From Victivallaceae bacterium (lineage in GTDB: Bacteria > Verrucomicrobiota > Lentisphaeria > Victivallales > Victivallaceae): DNA of 25,320 nucleotides. Below, piece after piece: positions 1 to 8,001 of this stretch. Numbering within the stretch: the stretch's first letter is position 1; the number at the start of each line of letters is the position of its first letter. A model generated the notes under the pieces. It had not been told where the DNA came from and made no database searches. It saw only the letters and a program-made list of their open reading frames with translations. The translations under genes and the position numbers were made by a program. The stretch spans positions 1 through 25,320 of the forward strand of contig JAQUOK010000005.1 in NCBI GenBank assembly GCA_028717165.1, in the 5' to 3' direction.

Positions 1-502
1 TAAAGAAAAGGTAATTTTTATGGGCGAATTTCTGTAGTCCTTTGGCGGTTACCTTGTAGACAGGCCCCTTCAGCAATACCCATTCATCTTCTTCGTTGGC
101 CAGCTGGTCCGGGACATATAACTTATAGAAATTCCCGTCAATCAGCAGAGCAAGTTTTTCACCTCTGAAATGCATTGACAACTGAATCCATTTAAGAATA
201 CCGTTATGATCAAGTTTAAGAGAAAGGTCGTAGAAACCTTTGCGTTCCTTAGACTGAATAAGTTCCACTTTTTCAATATTCCTGGAATGAAAAAACTGGT
301 TTGTGTTTATCCAGTATTCACGCCCGTCAAAACTGGTAATTTTCTTCTCCAGTTCTTTGGATCTGGGGTATTGGATAATCTGATGAAGGCTCAGGACGTA
401 ACTGGTCTGTTCCTTGGGTTTCATTGCCTCCTGAAGAATTTCACAACCGGTTATCAGCAGTACGGTAAGCGCCGCGGCCGGCAAGAATATTTTTTTGAGC
501 AT
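1..502 (-). CDS. Putative lipoprotein, C-terminus outside the window
   Basis: The minus-strand frame is open from an ATG at 502 to the window edge, giving about 167 codons without a stop. A good ribosome site (GGAGG) sits about 7 nt before the ATG. The N-terminus is a lipoprotein signal: MLKK, a hydrophobic stretch, then the lipobox LITGC with the lipidated cysteine near residue 20. The mature part starts with a short polar linker and continues as a soluble domain rich in Lys, Glu and aromatic residues. I do not recognise the family. It probably sits on the inner leaflet of the outer membrane or on the periplasmic face of the inner membrane. It follows the degenerate NtrC-like regulator on the same strand with a 65-nt gap, so the two could be co-transcribed. 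The gene is cut by the window, so total length and function are unknown. Confidence 0.8.
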   Translation of the reverse strand, partial: MLKKIFLPAAALTVLLITGCEILQEAMKPKEQTSYVLSLHQIIQYPRSKELEKKITSFDGREYWINTNQFFHSRNIEKVELIQSKERKGFYDLSLKLDHNGILKWIQLSMHFRGEKLALLIDGNFYKLYVPDQLANEEDEWVLLKGPVYKVTAKGLQKFAHKNYLFF

Positions 503-530
503 AGTTTTGCCTCCGATCTGTTTTTTGAGT

Positions 531-553
531 GTACGAAATATTCTGTTTCGTAC
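531..553 (-). promoter_or_regulatory. Perfect 8-bp inverted repeat in the gap before the lipoprotein gene
   Basis: GTACGAAA (531-538) is mirrored by TTTCGTAC (546-553) with a 7-nt spacer. Outside these arms, TGAG and CTCA allow a longer, slightly bulged stem. No T-run follows on the minus strand, so it is not a standard intrinsic terminator for the regulator gene. It lies between the regulator stop and the lipoprotein ribosome site, which fits an operator or an RNA stem in the leader. The role is inferred. Confidence 0.4.
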
Positions 554-567
554 TCAAGTAAACAATA

Positions 568-1938
568 CTATAGCATGTCTTCATGCCATTTTCTATAGAA
601 GGAAGCCAAACTAATGTCAAGTTTTTTTGCCGCCAGGCATTTGTCGCCGCCTGAATGCTCGAGAACTTTTTCCATATATAAACGCTCCTGCAGCTGCAGG
701 TATTTTTTCAGCGGGATGATATCATCCAGTTTGTCATTGACGATTTTTCCCCATTTCACTTCGGGTATGACTTCCCTGAATAACTCGTCCGGCAGTTCAT
801 CGCAACCGATCCTGCCGGTCTCGTTAGCCGCCACCAGGCGTTCTACCAGGTTTTCCAACTGGGTAATATTCCCCGGCCAGTCGTATTCGCACAGGACCGC
901 CAGAGCCTGACTGCTGATGTCGACGTTTTTACTGTTTTCATTTGCAAAACGCATAAGGAAATCCTCGACAAGCCGGGGAATATCTTTGCGGCGCTCACGC
1001 AGCGGCAGCAGGACGATCGGTACCACGTTCAGTTTTTTGTAAAGGTCTTCGCAAAATTCACGGGTAATGGTCTTACTGTACAGGTCGCAGGTCGAGCCCA
1101 CGACTAACCTGACGTCTATATTGGTCATCTTTGAACTGCCGTTGCGCTGTATTTTTTTGTTCCGCAGCATGTAGAGCATTTTTATCTGGGTATTCATGGG
1201 GAGGGCGTCTATGTTATCGAGGAACACCGTACCGGAATTATTTTCCTCAAATACTCCCGGTATGTTTTCCGGGTGTTCCGAATCAATATCCCGGACATAA
1301 CCGAAAAGTTCGGCATCCTCCATATTTCCCGGAAGCGCGGCGCAGTCAAGTTTGGCGAAACCGTATTTGCCGCGCCTGCTTTTGGCGTGTATCCTGCGGG
1401 CTATCGTTTCCTTGCCGGTGCCGGCTTCGCCTCTGAGCATTACGGGCGAATCGCTCGGCGCGATTTTTTCTATAAGCGCATATATCTTCAGCATGGGCTC
1501 CGAAGATGTGACCAAGGTACTGAAGCCGTCCGTTTTCTGCAGGCTGCGTTTATACAGGAGATTTTCGATCATGATATTCGCATTGGAAAGAGTTATGGAC
1601 ATGGTCAGGAGCAGGGCGTCAGCGTTCAGGGGTTTGGTTACGTAAGTAGTCGCTCCGTTTTTAACGGCTCTGTAGGCGATATCCACTTTGTCGGCGTCGG
1701 TAAGGACAATGATCGGCAGAAGGTCATGAAAACAATGAACGGAGGCTACCAGTTCCTGGCTGAGCAGATTATTTTGGGGAAAATCGATAAATATCAGATC
1801 GTAAGATTCCTCACGAATTGCATTTATCGCCTCATCGACTCTTGAAAAAGTTGAAACCGTATAGCAATTCTGACTTAATAAATCACTTAATTCACAATTT
1901 AAGCTGTCGTCCTGACTGAAAACTAATACTTTCGGCAT
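568..1938 (-). CDS. NtrC-like response regulator with a degenerate AAA+ domain
   Basis: The 456-aa protein has an N-terminal receiver, a central AAA+ domain of the sigma-54 activator type, and a Fis-type helix-turn-helix (about residues 418-450). I chose the ATG at 1938 (MPKVL) over an upstream TTG because GAGAGG precedes it at normal spacing. The receiver keeps D10/D11, the phosphoacceptor D52, T80 and K102, so it could be phosphorylated. The Walker A motif is intact (GEAGTGKE, 170-177). The GAFTGA loop is replaced by DIDSEH (217-222) at the same length. Walker B reads D241-N242 instead of Asp-Glu, the two arginine-finger positions are C296 and K302, and the sensor-II arginine is T359. By family knowledge such a protein should neither remodel sigma-54 holoenzyme nor hydrolyse ATP well. 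It may act as a phosphorylation-controlled DNA-binding protein. No histidine kinase lies next to it. Confidence 0.9.
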   Translation of the reverse strand: MPKVLVFSQDDSLNCELSDLLSQNCYTVSTFSRVDEAINAIREESYDLIFIDFPQNNLLSQELVASVHCFHDLLPIIVLTDADKVDIAYRAVKNGATTYVTKPLNADALLLTMSITLSNANIMIENLLYKRSLQKTDGFSTLVTSSEPMLKIYALIEKIAPSDSPVMLRGEAGTGKETIARRIHAKSRRGKYGFAKLDCAALPGNMEDAELFGYVRDIDSEHPENIPGVFEENNSGTVFLDNIDALPMNTQIKMLYMLRNKKIQRNGSSKMTNIDVRLVVGSTCDLYSKTITREFCEDLYKKLNVVPIVLLPLRERRKDIPRLVEDFLMRFANENSKNVDISSQALAVLCEYDWPGNITQLENLVERLVAANETGRIGCDELPDELFREVIPEVKWGKIVNDKLDDIIPLKKYLQLQERLYMEKVLEHSGGDKCLAAKKLDISLASFYRKWHEDML

Positions 1939-1989
1939 GATTACCTCTCTCAAATTTAAGAAAATTAATGAGATTCTCCAGCAAAAAAT

Positions 1990-2018
1990 AATTTAAACTC
2001 AAATAAACAATCTGTCAA
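1990..2018 (-). promoter_or_regulatory. Candidate sigma-70 promoter for the NtrC-like regulator
   Basis: On the minus strand a perfect TTGACA (2018-2013) is followed after 17 nt by TAAATT (1995-1990). This would give a leader of roughly 45 nt before the ATG at 1938. The -35 box and spacing are ideal and the -10 box is moderate. The region between the divergent genes is AT-rich, which lowers the specificity of the match. Confidence 0.45.
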
Positions 2019-2112
2019 GCCATATGCGGTTTAATAAAAAATATTTGCCCCGGATTTATGAACTATGAAACCCTGACAAGGCAAATTTTCTGAAACAACA
2101 CTTGCAAAATTC

Positions 2113-2904
2113 ATGGCCGGAAATATATTAATTTCACAAAATAAAATTAAAACTTCACAATATGAAGCCATGAAGTCGCTTGACAAAGTTTTCGACATAA
2201 TGGAATTGGTTGCCGCGATGGAAGGTGAAAGCGTAAGTCCGGGGGCGGCGGCGAAAATTCTAAACCTTAACCCCGCCACCTGCGTCCGCTTTATGAAATA
2301 TCTTTGCAGGCGGGGTTACCTTGAGCAGGTTTCCCGGAGGGATGGATATGTCGCGGGGCCGGCCGGCTTAACTTTCACGGACCGGCAGAGCAAGTATTCG
2401 AAAATAATTGAAGCCAGCGAGGAGCCGGTAAAAAAACTGGCGGACCGGCTTAACAACTATATGAATATTTCGGTTCTTTACAATTCCGTCCGATATCTGC
2501 TTTATATGTATTCGGCGCATACCCGGAAAACTTCCGGGGCGAGAAGGATCAGGTTAGCTTATGACGTCGCAACCAGCCGCCTGCTGCTCTCCGCCTGCCA
2601 TGAAAAAACGCGTGACGAAATTATTGATCTGGCAGGTATGCCCGGAGCGTTATGGGATAATATCAATGACCGGGAGTCCCTTTTGAAAGCGCTGGCGAAA
2701 ATCAGGGAAAGCGCGTGCATAAGCTTCCCCGATCCCCGTACCGGGCAATGGATTATCGGCGGCCTGATTCTTGCCGAGGGTTTCCCGGCGGCCGCGATCG
2801 GCTTCGGCATTGACGGCAGCGACCCGGCGGAAGCGCTTCAACTGACCCGGGAAACCGTAAAGGAAATAGAAAAAAATCTTAATCGCAAAGAAATAGTCTT
2901 TTAA
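2113..2904 (+). CDS. IclR-family transcriptional regulator
   Basis: Product of 263 aa. Residues about 21-80 form an IclR winged helix: SLDKVFDIMELVAA, then LNLNPATCVRFMKYL as recognition helix, then the RRGYLEQ wing and a YVAGP strand. The rest resembles a compact IclR effector-binding domain, with a typical ending GGLILAEGFPAAAIGFGI. IclR proteins are usually dimeric repressors or activators controlled by a small metabolite, often from sugar or aromatic-acid catabolism. The start is uncertain: the ATG at 2113 has no visible ribosome site, and the ATG at 2170 (MKSLDK) begins exactly at the conserved domain but also lacks one. It is divergent from the NtrC-like gene and lies 271 nt upstream of the GckR-like gene on the same strand, which is a plausible target. 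Confidence 0.85.
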   Translation: MAGNILISQNKIKTSQYEAMKSLDKVFDIMELVAAMEGESVSPGAAAKILNLNPATCVRFMKYLCRRGYLEQVSRRDGYVAGPAGLTFTDRQSKYSKIIEASEEPVKKLADRLNNYMNISVLYNSVRYLLYMYSAHTRKTSGARRIRLAYDVATSRLLLSACHEKTRDEIIDLAGMPGALWDNINDRESLLKALAKIRESACISFPDPRTGQWIIGGLILAEGFPAAAIGFGIDGSDPAEALQLTRETVKEIEKNLNRKEIVF

Positions 2905-2942
2905 GTTGCGAGTTGCGAGTTGTAAAAAGAAAAAATAATAAA

Positions 2943-3137
2943 TTTATCCCTGGAAGGGATATTCAACATAGCCCAGGGCATCGCCCTGGAAATGTTATTG
3001 TTCCTTAAATGTTCCCTGTAAGGGAACCTCAAAACGGCAGGGACAATTGAAGTTCCCCGGCAGGGAACAAAAACTTTGGCGGTGATTTACCCACCGCGTT
3101 GCGGTGGGCTACGTTGAACAACCCTTTCAGGGTTAAT
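2943..3137. repeat. Mirrored palindromic repeat block (REP/BIME-like)
   Basis: Six short hairpins are packed in the gap between the IclR and GckR-like genes: 2946-2960, 2973-2989, 3011-3027, 3052-3068, 3090-3108 and 3120-3134. The first two (2943-2989) and the last two (3137-3090 read on the minus strand) are inverted copies of one unit, identical at 36 of 47 positions. The unit is a CCCTGNAAGGG hairpin, a TTCAACRTAGCCC linker and a second hairpin. The two inner hairpins share the CCCTG/AGGG core. Just upstream, GTTGCGA is repeated in tandem from about 2904. I see no ORF or promoter of note here, except TACAAT at 3142-3147 as a possible -10 box. Confidence 0.8.
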
Positions 3138-3175
3138 AAGTTACAATATTAAAATAGTTAACAGGTAAAAATATA

Positions 3176-4915
3176 ATGAAAATAAGCAGTGAAGCTAAAA
3201 AAAGAGCCGTGGATTTTCTGGAAAACGAAAAACAGTTTCATCTCGGCATGCTCCCCACCGAACAGGCCAACCCCAAAACCCGCGGCCTCGACAAAGTTTT
3301 CCAAACCGCTACCGCCGCCGGAGTGAAAATGCTTTTTGCCGTGGATGAGGATATTATTCCGATGGCGGAAAAAATCTTTGCGGGCAAAGAGTTCGCCGCC
3401 ATGCTGGAAAATTCCTATAAAACGATCATTAACGGCGGCAAAGTCATTTTTTCCGGCTGCGGCGCCACGGGCCGGCTCAGTATCCTGCTTGAAAGCATGT
3501 GGCGGGCGTTTTTCAGAAGAACAGAACAGGAAAACCCGGGAATTTTCGCCAAAATCGCCCGTTTTGAAAATACCGTGTTCAGCATTATGACCGGGGGCGA
3601 TTACGCCCTGATAAAATCCGTGGAATCGTTTGAAGACTACCCGCAGTTCGGCAAACGCCAGGCGCAGGAACTCAATATCAGCGCTGGCGACACGCTGGTC
3701 GCCATCACCGAAGGCGGCGAAACTTCATCCGTGCTCGGTTCGCTGGCCGAGGCGGTCAGGGTCGGGGCCAAAGCCTTTCTGCTTTTCAACAACCCGGCTG
3801 AAATCCTGCGTAAACACATAAAACGTTCGCGGGAAGCCATCGATAGCCCGAACGTAACCGTACTCGATCTCTTTTGCGGCCCCATGGCAATAGCCGGTTC
3901 GACCCGGATGCAGGCGACCAGCAGCGAACAACTCGTCGCCGGAGCGATGCTGGAAAAAGTCCTGAGCCGCATTCTCCGGGAGAACCTTTCTCCTGAAAAA
4001 GCGGCGTTATTTCCGGAATCTGACCTTGATTACGCCGCGGCGACGGCGGAAATAATCTGGACCACGGAGAGCGCTTCCGCCTTGACGGCAATTGCCGAAT
4101 ATATCCGTTTCGAAGAAAAAACCTACCGGGCAAAAGGACTCATTACTTATTTCGCCGACGAATTTATGATCGATATTTTCACCGACACCACCGAACGGGC
4201 TCCGACTTTCATGCTCGCGCCGTTCAGGAAATTCGATGACCTGAAAATGCTGCCGTCGCCGGCTTTCGTCAAAACGCCGTTTTTCGCAACGCCCGACGCC
4301 TGGCTGCATTATCTCGGCCGTCCCCTCCGCTGCCTGGAATGGAACGCCGCCGACTACCTCGAAATGCGGGCTCCGGAAAAAATTATCAACAAACAGCCCG
4401 CGATCAGCCGCAGGGAAATGTACCGTTTCCTGATCGGCAGTGAGGAGGAAAAATGCCGTTTCGAATCCCCGGCGAGCGCCGCCGTAAGCATTTTTTCAGG
4501 CAACGAGTTTAAGGGACACCCTCATGCAGTCAGGAATTTTCCCCAACACCGGACCTTGATAATCGGGGAGGCCGCGAACGTCCCGCAGGACGCTTTCGCA
4601 ATTCCCGGCGTAATAAAGCGGACGAACCTGAGACTGCTTGAACACATGCAGGTTAAACTGGTAATGAACGTGATTTCGACCGGCGTCATGGTTTGTATGG
4701 GCCGGGTCAAAAGCAACTGGATGAGTTTTGTCAGCATGTCGAACAAAAAACTCATTGACCGGAGTATCCGCTTGATTTCCGAGCTTGCCGCCATAAGTTA
4801 CAAGGACGCGTGTTATGCTCTGCATCAATCCATAGTCGAGCTGGAAAAAATGGATTTCACCGGCAAAGAGGAGCCGTCGCCGGTGCAATATACGTTAAAT
4901 AAATTAATAAAATAA
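3176..4915 (+). CDS. GckR/MurQ-like SIS-domain protein
   Basis: At 579 aa this is about twice the length of a bacterial N-acetylmuramate-6-phosphate etherase (MurQ). The first SIS domain has SGCGATGR (93-100), ITEGGETSSVLGSL, and GSTRMQATSSEQL (241-253), matching the MurQ/GckR signature. MurQ's second catalytic glutamate is kept (E150 in VESFED), but the DASE position, which supplies the other acid, reads LESM. A long middle region follows. The C-terminus then carries a QVKLVMNVISTGVMVCMGRV stretch and a helical end like those of MurQ. This architecture fits the glucokinase-regulatory-protein-like (GckR) branch, which binds sugar phosphates rather than cleaving muramate. The substrate is unknown. 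There is no strong ribosome site before the ATG. The upstream IclR gene may control it. Confidence 0.8.
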   Translation: MKISSEAKKRAVDFLENEKQFHLGMLPTEQANPKTRGLDKVFQTATAAGVKMLFAVDEDIIPMAEKIFAGKEFAAMLENSYKTIINGGKVIFSGCGATGRLSILLESMWRAFFRRTEQENPGIFAKIARFENTVFSIMTGGDYALIKSVESFEDYPQFGKRQAQELNISAGDTLVAITEGGETSSVLGSLAEAVRVGAKAFLLFNNPAEILRKHIKRSREAIDSPNVTVLDLFCGPMAIAGSTRMQATSSEQLVAGAMLEKVLSRILRENLSPEKAALFPESDLDYAAATAEIIWTTESASALTAIAEYIRFEEKTYRAKGLITYFADEFMIDIFTDTTERAPTFMLAPFRKFDDLKMLPSPAFVKTPFFATPDAWLHYLGRPLRCLEWNAADYLEMRAPEKIINKQPAISRREMYRFLIGSEEEKCRFESPASAAVSIFSGNEFKGHPHAVRNFPQHRTLIIGEAANVPQDAFAIPGVIKRTNLRLLEHMQVKLVMNVISTGVMVCMGRVKSNWMSFVSMSNKKLIDRSIRLISELAAISYKDACYALHQSIVELEKMDFTGKEEPSPVQYTLNKLIK

Positions 4916-4956
4916 AAATACAATCGCACCAGGACGTTCCCGGTGCGATTGTATTT
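4916..4956. terminator. Bidirectional intrinsic terminator between convergent genes
   Basis: A perfect 15-bp stem (4916-4930 with 4942-4956) encloses an 11-nt loop. The stem has a GC-rich top (GCACC/GGTGC) and AAATA/TATTT ends, so it provides a T-rich 3' side on both strands. It begins at the stop codon of the GckR-like gene and ends 10 nt before the stop of the convergent gene. Confidence 0.9.
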
Positions 4957-4966
4957 CTGGGTTATT

Positions 4967-5761
4967 TCAAAATTTGCGGTGGACTTTCTTCTGCTTGATT
5001 CTGGGTTCCTCTAAATAGAGGGAATACCATAATTCGCCTAAACCGGAATTGGAAAACTGTTTGACGTTGCCGTTCGCCAGCTTCTCGCGGTTTTCCGCGA
5101 TTGCCGGATGCTCGACCGCCTTGCGGGCGTCGGTCAGAAGTTTCAGGGCTTTGTCCGCTTCGCCGTTCTTGACCAGTATCCAGGAATAGAGGCCGTAAAG
5201 CAGCGCCGCGTTTTCGCCTTTCAGCCGCTTGACTTTTTTTCGGAAAAATTTCTCAATTCCCCCTTCTCCGCGCTTGTACATGCGGGCTATCTTAAAAGCC
5301 GAAGCGCGGGGATCGAAAAATAAACAGTCCGGCATCAGTTCGTCAACCTTTTTGAAATCCTTTATCTGGTAATAGAACATCATGCGCATGGTGCTTATCT
5401 GCTGCTTGAGCAGGAAATTCCATTTGAAATAACGATCTACCTGATAAGTGGCTTTCAACGCTTCGTAAATAGCGTCGTTCTGGTCCTTTTCCAAAGTCTT
5501 CTGGACTGCCTTGGCGTTCGCGCCGGGACGGCTCTGGAATATCTGGAGTTTGCGGTTGATCTTTTTCTGCGCCTCGGTCATTTTATCCTGAATGGCGTTG
5601 TTGATCTTATTTATTTTGTGGCGGATAAAAAGCCCTGTCCCTATCCAGCAAACGGCAAAGGCCGCTATGGTGTTGATCACTGTCCACGCGGCGCCGTATT
5701 CCATGGCGCTGAGCCAGCCGATAAGAGCGGCAAAAACCAACGATATAATCAAAGTATACAT
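4967..5761 (-). CDS. Membrane-anchored helical (TPR-like) protein, unknown function
   Basis: Product of 264 aa. Two hydrophobic segments (about residues 2-18 and 27-45) anchor it in the inner membrane. A charged, probably coiled-coil stretch (about 50-95, rich in Lys, Gln and Asn) follows, then a helical region whose ALLYGLYSWILVKNGEADKALKLL segment looks like a TPR unit. The C-terminus is basic (RIKQKKVHRKF). GAGGAG lies about 8 nt upstream of the ATG, a strong ribosome site. It follows ffh on the same strand after a 94-nt gap. That position hints at, but does not show, a link to membrane protein insertion. No named family recognised. Confidence 0.75.
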   Translation of the reverse strand: MYTLIISLVFAALIGWLSAMEYGAAWTVINTIAAFAVCWIGTGLFIRHKINKINNAIQDKMTEAQKKINRKLQIFQSRPGANAKAVQKTLEKDQNDAIYEALKATYQVDRYFKWNFLLKQQISTMRMMFYYQIKDFKKVDELMPDCLFFDPRASAFKIARMYKRGEGGIEKFFRKKVKRLKGENAALLYGLYSWILVKNGEADKALKLLTDARKAVEHPAIAENREKLANGNVKQFSNSGLGELWYSLYLEEPRIKQKKVHRKF

Positions 5762-5776
5762 ATAAACTCCTCTATA

Positions 5777-5804
5777 AGTTATCAGTTATAACAGTTATCA
5801 GTTA
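5777..5804. repeat. 12-bp direct repeat AGTTATCAGTTA, two copies
   Basis: Copies lie at 5777-5788 and 5793-5804, a 16-bp period. Beside them, at 5822-5838, is a GC hairpin (GGCCGG, 5-nt loop, CCGGCC) without a T-tract. Together they fill most of the gap between ffh and the downstream membrane-protein gene. They could be a leader element or simply a dispersed intergenic repeat. Confidence 0.5.
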
Positions 5805-5855
5805 CCAATTGCCGGTCTGACGGCCGGCGCTCCCGGCCATCATTTAAATTCGTAA

Positions 5856-7346
5856 TTATTTCTTCTTTCGGTTTTTTTTCTGTTGCTGTTTTTTAAGTTT
5901 TTTAAGTCGTTTCCGCCTGGCGGCGTCCTCTTTTGAAAAAGAATTTTCCGAAGCCATGAAATCTCCCGTTCCGCCATCCATAACGGGCGTCATGCCTCCC
6001 ATGGAATCCAGCCCGCCCATAGCCGGCATGCCGCCTGTAAAACTGTTGAACAGTCTTTTGAACATGCCGCTTTTCTTCATCATTTTGCGCATCTGGTTAA
6101 ATTGTTTAACCAGCCCGGAAACCTGTTCGAGCGAATTGCCGCTGCCTCCGGCGATGCGTTTGCGCCGGGAAAAATCAACAATATCCGGCCGACTGCGTTC
6201 TTCCGGGGTCATTGACAGAATGATCGCTTCGACTCGTGAAAAATGTTTCGGGTCGAGAGCGCCTACCGCTTTGCTGATGTCCCGGCCGCCGGGAAGCATT
6301 TTCAATATGGATTCGGCGCCGCCGAGCCTGGATATCTGCTTGAGCTGGGCCAGAAAATCGTTAAAGTCAAACTGGTTCTTCTGAAATTTGCTTTTGAGTT
6401 TTTCGGCTTCCTTGAGGTCAAGCTCTTCCGTCGCTTTTTCCACCAGGGAAACGACGTCTCCCATGCCGAGAATTCTCGAAGCCATGCGGTCGGGATAGAA
6501 TACCTCAAAGTCATCGAGTTTTTCACCTACCCCGATGAATTTCACCGGACAGCCCGTGACCCGGCGCATCGATAAAACGGCGCCGCCGCGTGCGTCCCCG
6601 TCGAATTTGGTCAATACCAGCCCCGTAATGCCGAGCGCCCGGTGAAAATGATCAGCCACCGAAACCGCTTCCTGCCCCAGGGCAGCGTCCGCAATCAGCA
6701 GGATTTCCCCGGCCCGCGCCGCCTGGGACACTCTGACCAGTTCCTGAACCATTTCTTCATCGATCTGCAAGCGCCCGGCCGTATCTACAAGGACGACATC
6801 GGCATGCTGAAATTTGGCTTCATCGACGGCGTTGGCCGCGATTTGGGCGACATTCGGGTTGCCGCGTTCCGAATAGACCGGAACGTCTATTTCGCGCCCA
6901 AGCACTTCCAGCTGGTCTATGGCCGCGGGACGATAAACGTCTCCGGCAACCAGCAGAACTCTCTTTTTATCTTTTTTCAGCTTGAGCGCCAGTTTGGCGG
7001 CGCTGGTGGTTTTGCCGCTGCCGTGCAGGCCAACCAGCATTATCACGGCGGGAGATGATTTAAAGTTCAGCGGAGCTTCCGCTTCCCCCATCAGTTCGAC
7101 CAGGCGGTCATTGACTATCTTGGTAAGCTGCTGGGCCGGAGTAACGCTTCTGATCACCTCATGCCCGATACAGTCTTCACTGACCGTTTTTACGAAGTCT
7201 TTTACTATTTCAATATTGACGTCCGCTTCCAGCAGCGCCAGTTTCATTTCCCGCATTGCCTCCTGGATATTGGATTCGCTTAAACGCGCCCGCCCGCGCA
7301 GTTTGCGGAAAGTATCCTGAAGCTTATCGCCAAGTGCATCAAACAT
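5856..7346 (-). CDS. ffh: Signal recognition particle protein Ffh (SRP54)
   Basis: The 496-aa protein has the full Ffh layout: an N-terminal helical bundle (1-90), the NG GTPase domain and a methionine-rich M domain. The P-loop is GLHGSGKTT (106-114), followed by DTAGR and TKFDGDARGGA. The M domain contains the SRP-RNA-binding segment around RKRIAGGSGNSLEQV and a run MRKMMKKSGM. Ffh binds 4.5S RNA and signal sequences of nascent chains and hands ribosomes to FtsY at the membrane. The tail after the M domain is unusually long: a Gly/Met-rich stretch, then a very basic end (KKLKKQQQKKNRKKK). Only a weak ribosome site (AGAAAG) is visible. The usual partner rpsP is not in the adjacent downstream position. 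Confidence 0.97.
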   Translation of the reverse strand: MFDALGDKLQDTFRKLRGRARLSESNIQEAMREMKLALLEADVNIEIVKDFVKTVSEDCIGHEVIRSVTPAQQLTKIVNDRLVELMGEAEAPLNFKSSPAVIMLVGLHGSGKTTSAAKLALKLKKDKKRVLLVAGDVYRPAAIDQLEVLGREIDVPVYSERGNPNVAQIAANAVDEAKFQHADVVLVDTAGRLQIDEEMVQELVRVSQAARAGEILLIADAALGQEAVSVADHFHRALGITGLVLTKFDGDARGGAVLSMRRVTGCPVKFIGVGEKLDDFEVFYPDRMASRILGMGDVVSLVEKATEELDLKEAEKLKSKFQKNQFDFNDFLAQLKQISRLGGAESILKMLPGGRDISKAVGALDPKHFSRVEAIILSMTPEERSRPDIVDFSRRKRIAGGSGNSLEQVSGLVKQFNQMRKMMKKSGMFKRLFNSFTGGMPAMGGLDSMGGMTPVMDGGTGDFMASENSFSKEDAARRKRLKKLKKQQQKKNRKKK

Positions 7347-7510
7347 ATTAAAAACTTTCTATTTTATCGAACAGTTAAGGTTTCAACCCAAATCAAAAGT
7401 AGATAATATAGTCTCAAATCTTACAAATACAACATCTGCCGTTTGAAAGTTCAGGCACTTTGCTGTATGGTTATCATGTCGCAGAAAAATTACGGGCGAA
7501 GGCATTGATC

Positions 7511-7888
7511 ATGGAAGTATATTGTCCTGAATGCAATATGGCGTATGAAGTCAGTGAATCCCATCGGAACGCTTATATGTTCTGCCTGGGGTGCGACAGT
7601 TTTTTCAAGATAAAAACGGCTGCGCCTGTCGAAAAAAAGGAACCCCCCGAATCTCCGCCTGAAGATAAACCTGAATCCGTAAAACGCCAAGGCGCCGCTT
7701 TCAACGAAAAACCGTCCGTCCTGATTGACGATTTTCTCAATCCGGAGGAGGATTTCGAAGGCATCCCGGAAGACGTTCCTGCCGAATATATTGATTTTCT
7801 AAGCGCCGGGCTGGAGCTTGATTCAGGAGATATCCTGGAACACCATGAAAAAAACGTGCATGATGAAAATTTCCCGCAGCGGAAATGA
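7511..7888 (+). CDS. Small zinc-ribbon protein
   Basis: Product of 125 aa. The ATG at 7511 is preferred over an upstream in-frame start at 7460 because GAAGG precedes it by 8 nt and the zinc ribbon then starts at residue 4. Four cysteines in two pairs (C5-x2-C8 and C25-x2-C28) form a short N-terminal zinc ribbon of the MJ0042/zinc-finger-ribbon type. The remaining 95 residues are acidic and Pro-rich and probably disordered, with a conserved-looking VLIDDFLNPEEDF patch. Such proteins are common in deltaproteobacteria and PVC bacteria, and their roles are mostly undefined. It is divergent from ffh and has no operon partner; the MITE lies 113 nt downstream. Confidence 0.75.
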   Translation: MEVYCPECNMAYEVSESHRNAYMFCLGCDSFFKIKTAAPVEKKEPPESPPEDKPESVKRQGAAFNEKPSVLIDDFLNPEEDFEGIPEDVPAEYIDFLSAGLELDSGDILEHHEKNVHDENFPQRK

Positions 7889-8001
7889 CTCGCCGATCCT
7901 GTCCCGCAAATGGTCTGCCGCGCCTGACCCGAGAACTTTTATTTTTACGGAACCGGACATGTTATTGACCGTTAGTTAATGCGCAATAAGTTACTGTTTT
8001 C

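Noticed and set aside
1939..2112. A sigma-54 promoter upstream of the IclR or NtrC-like gene
   Set aside because: No GG-N10-GC pair with the TGGCAC/TTGC context was found; the only good match is a sigma-70-type promoter.
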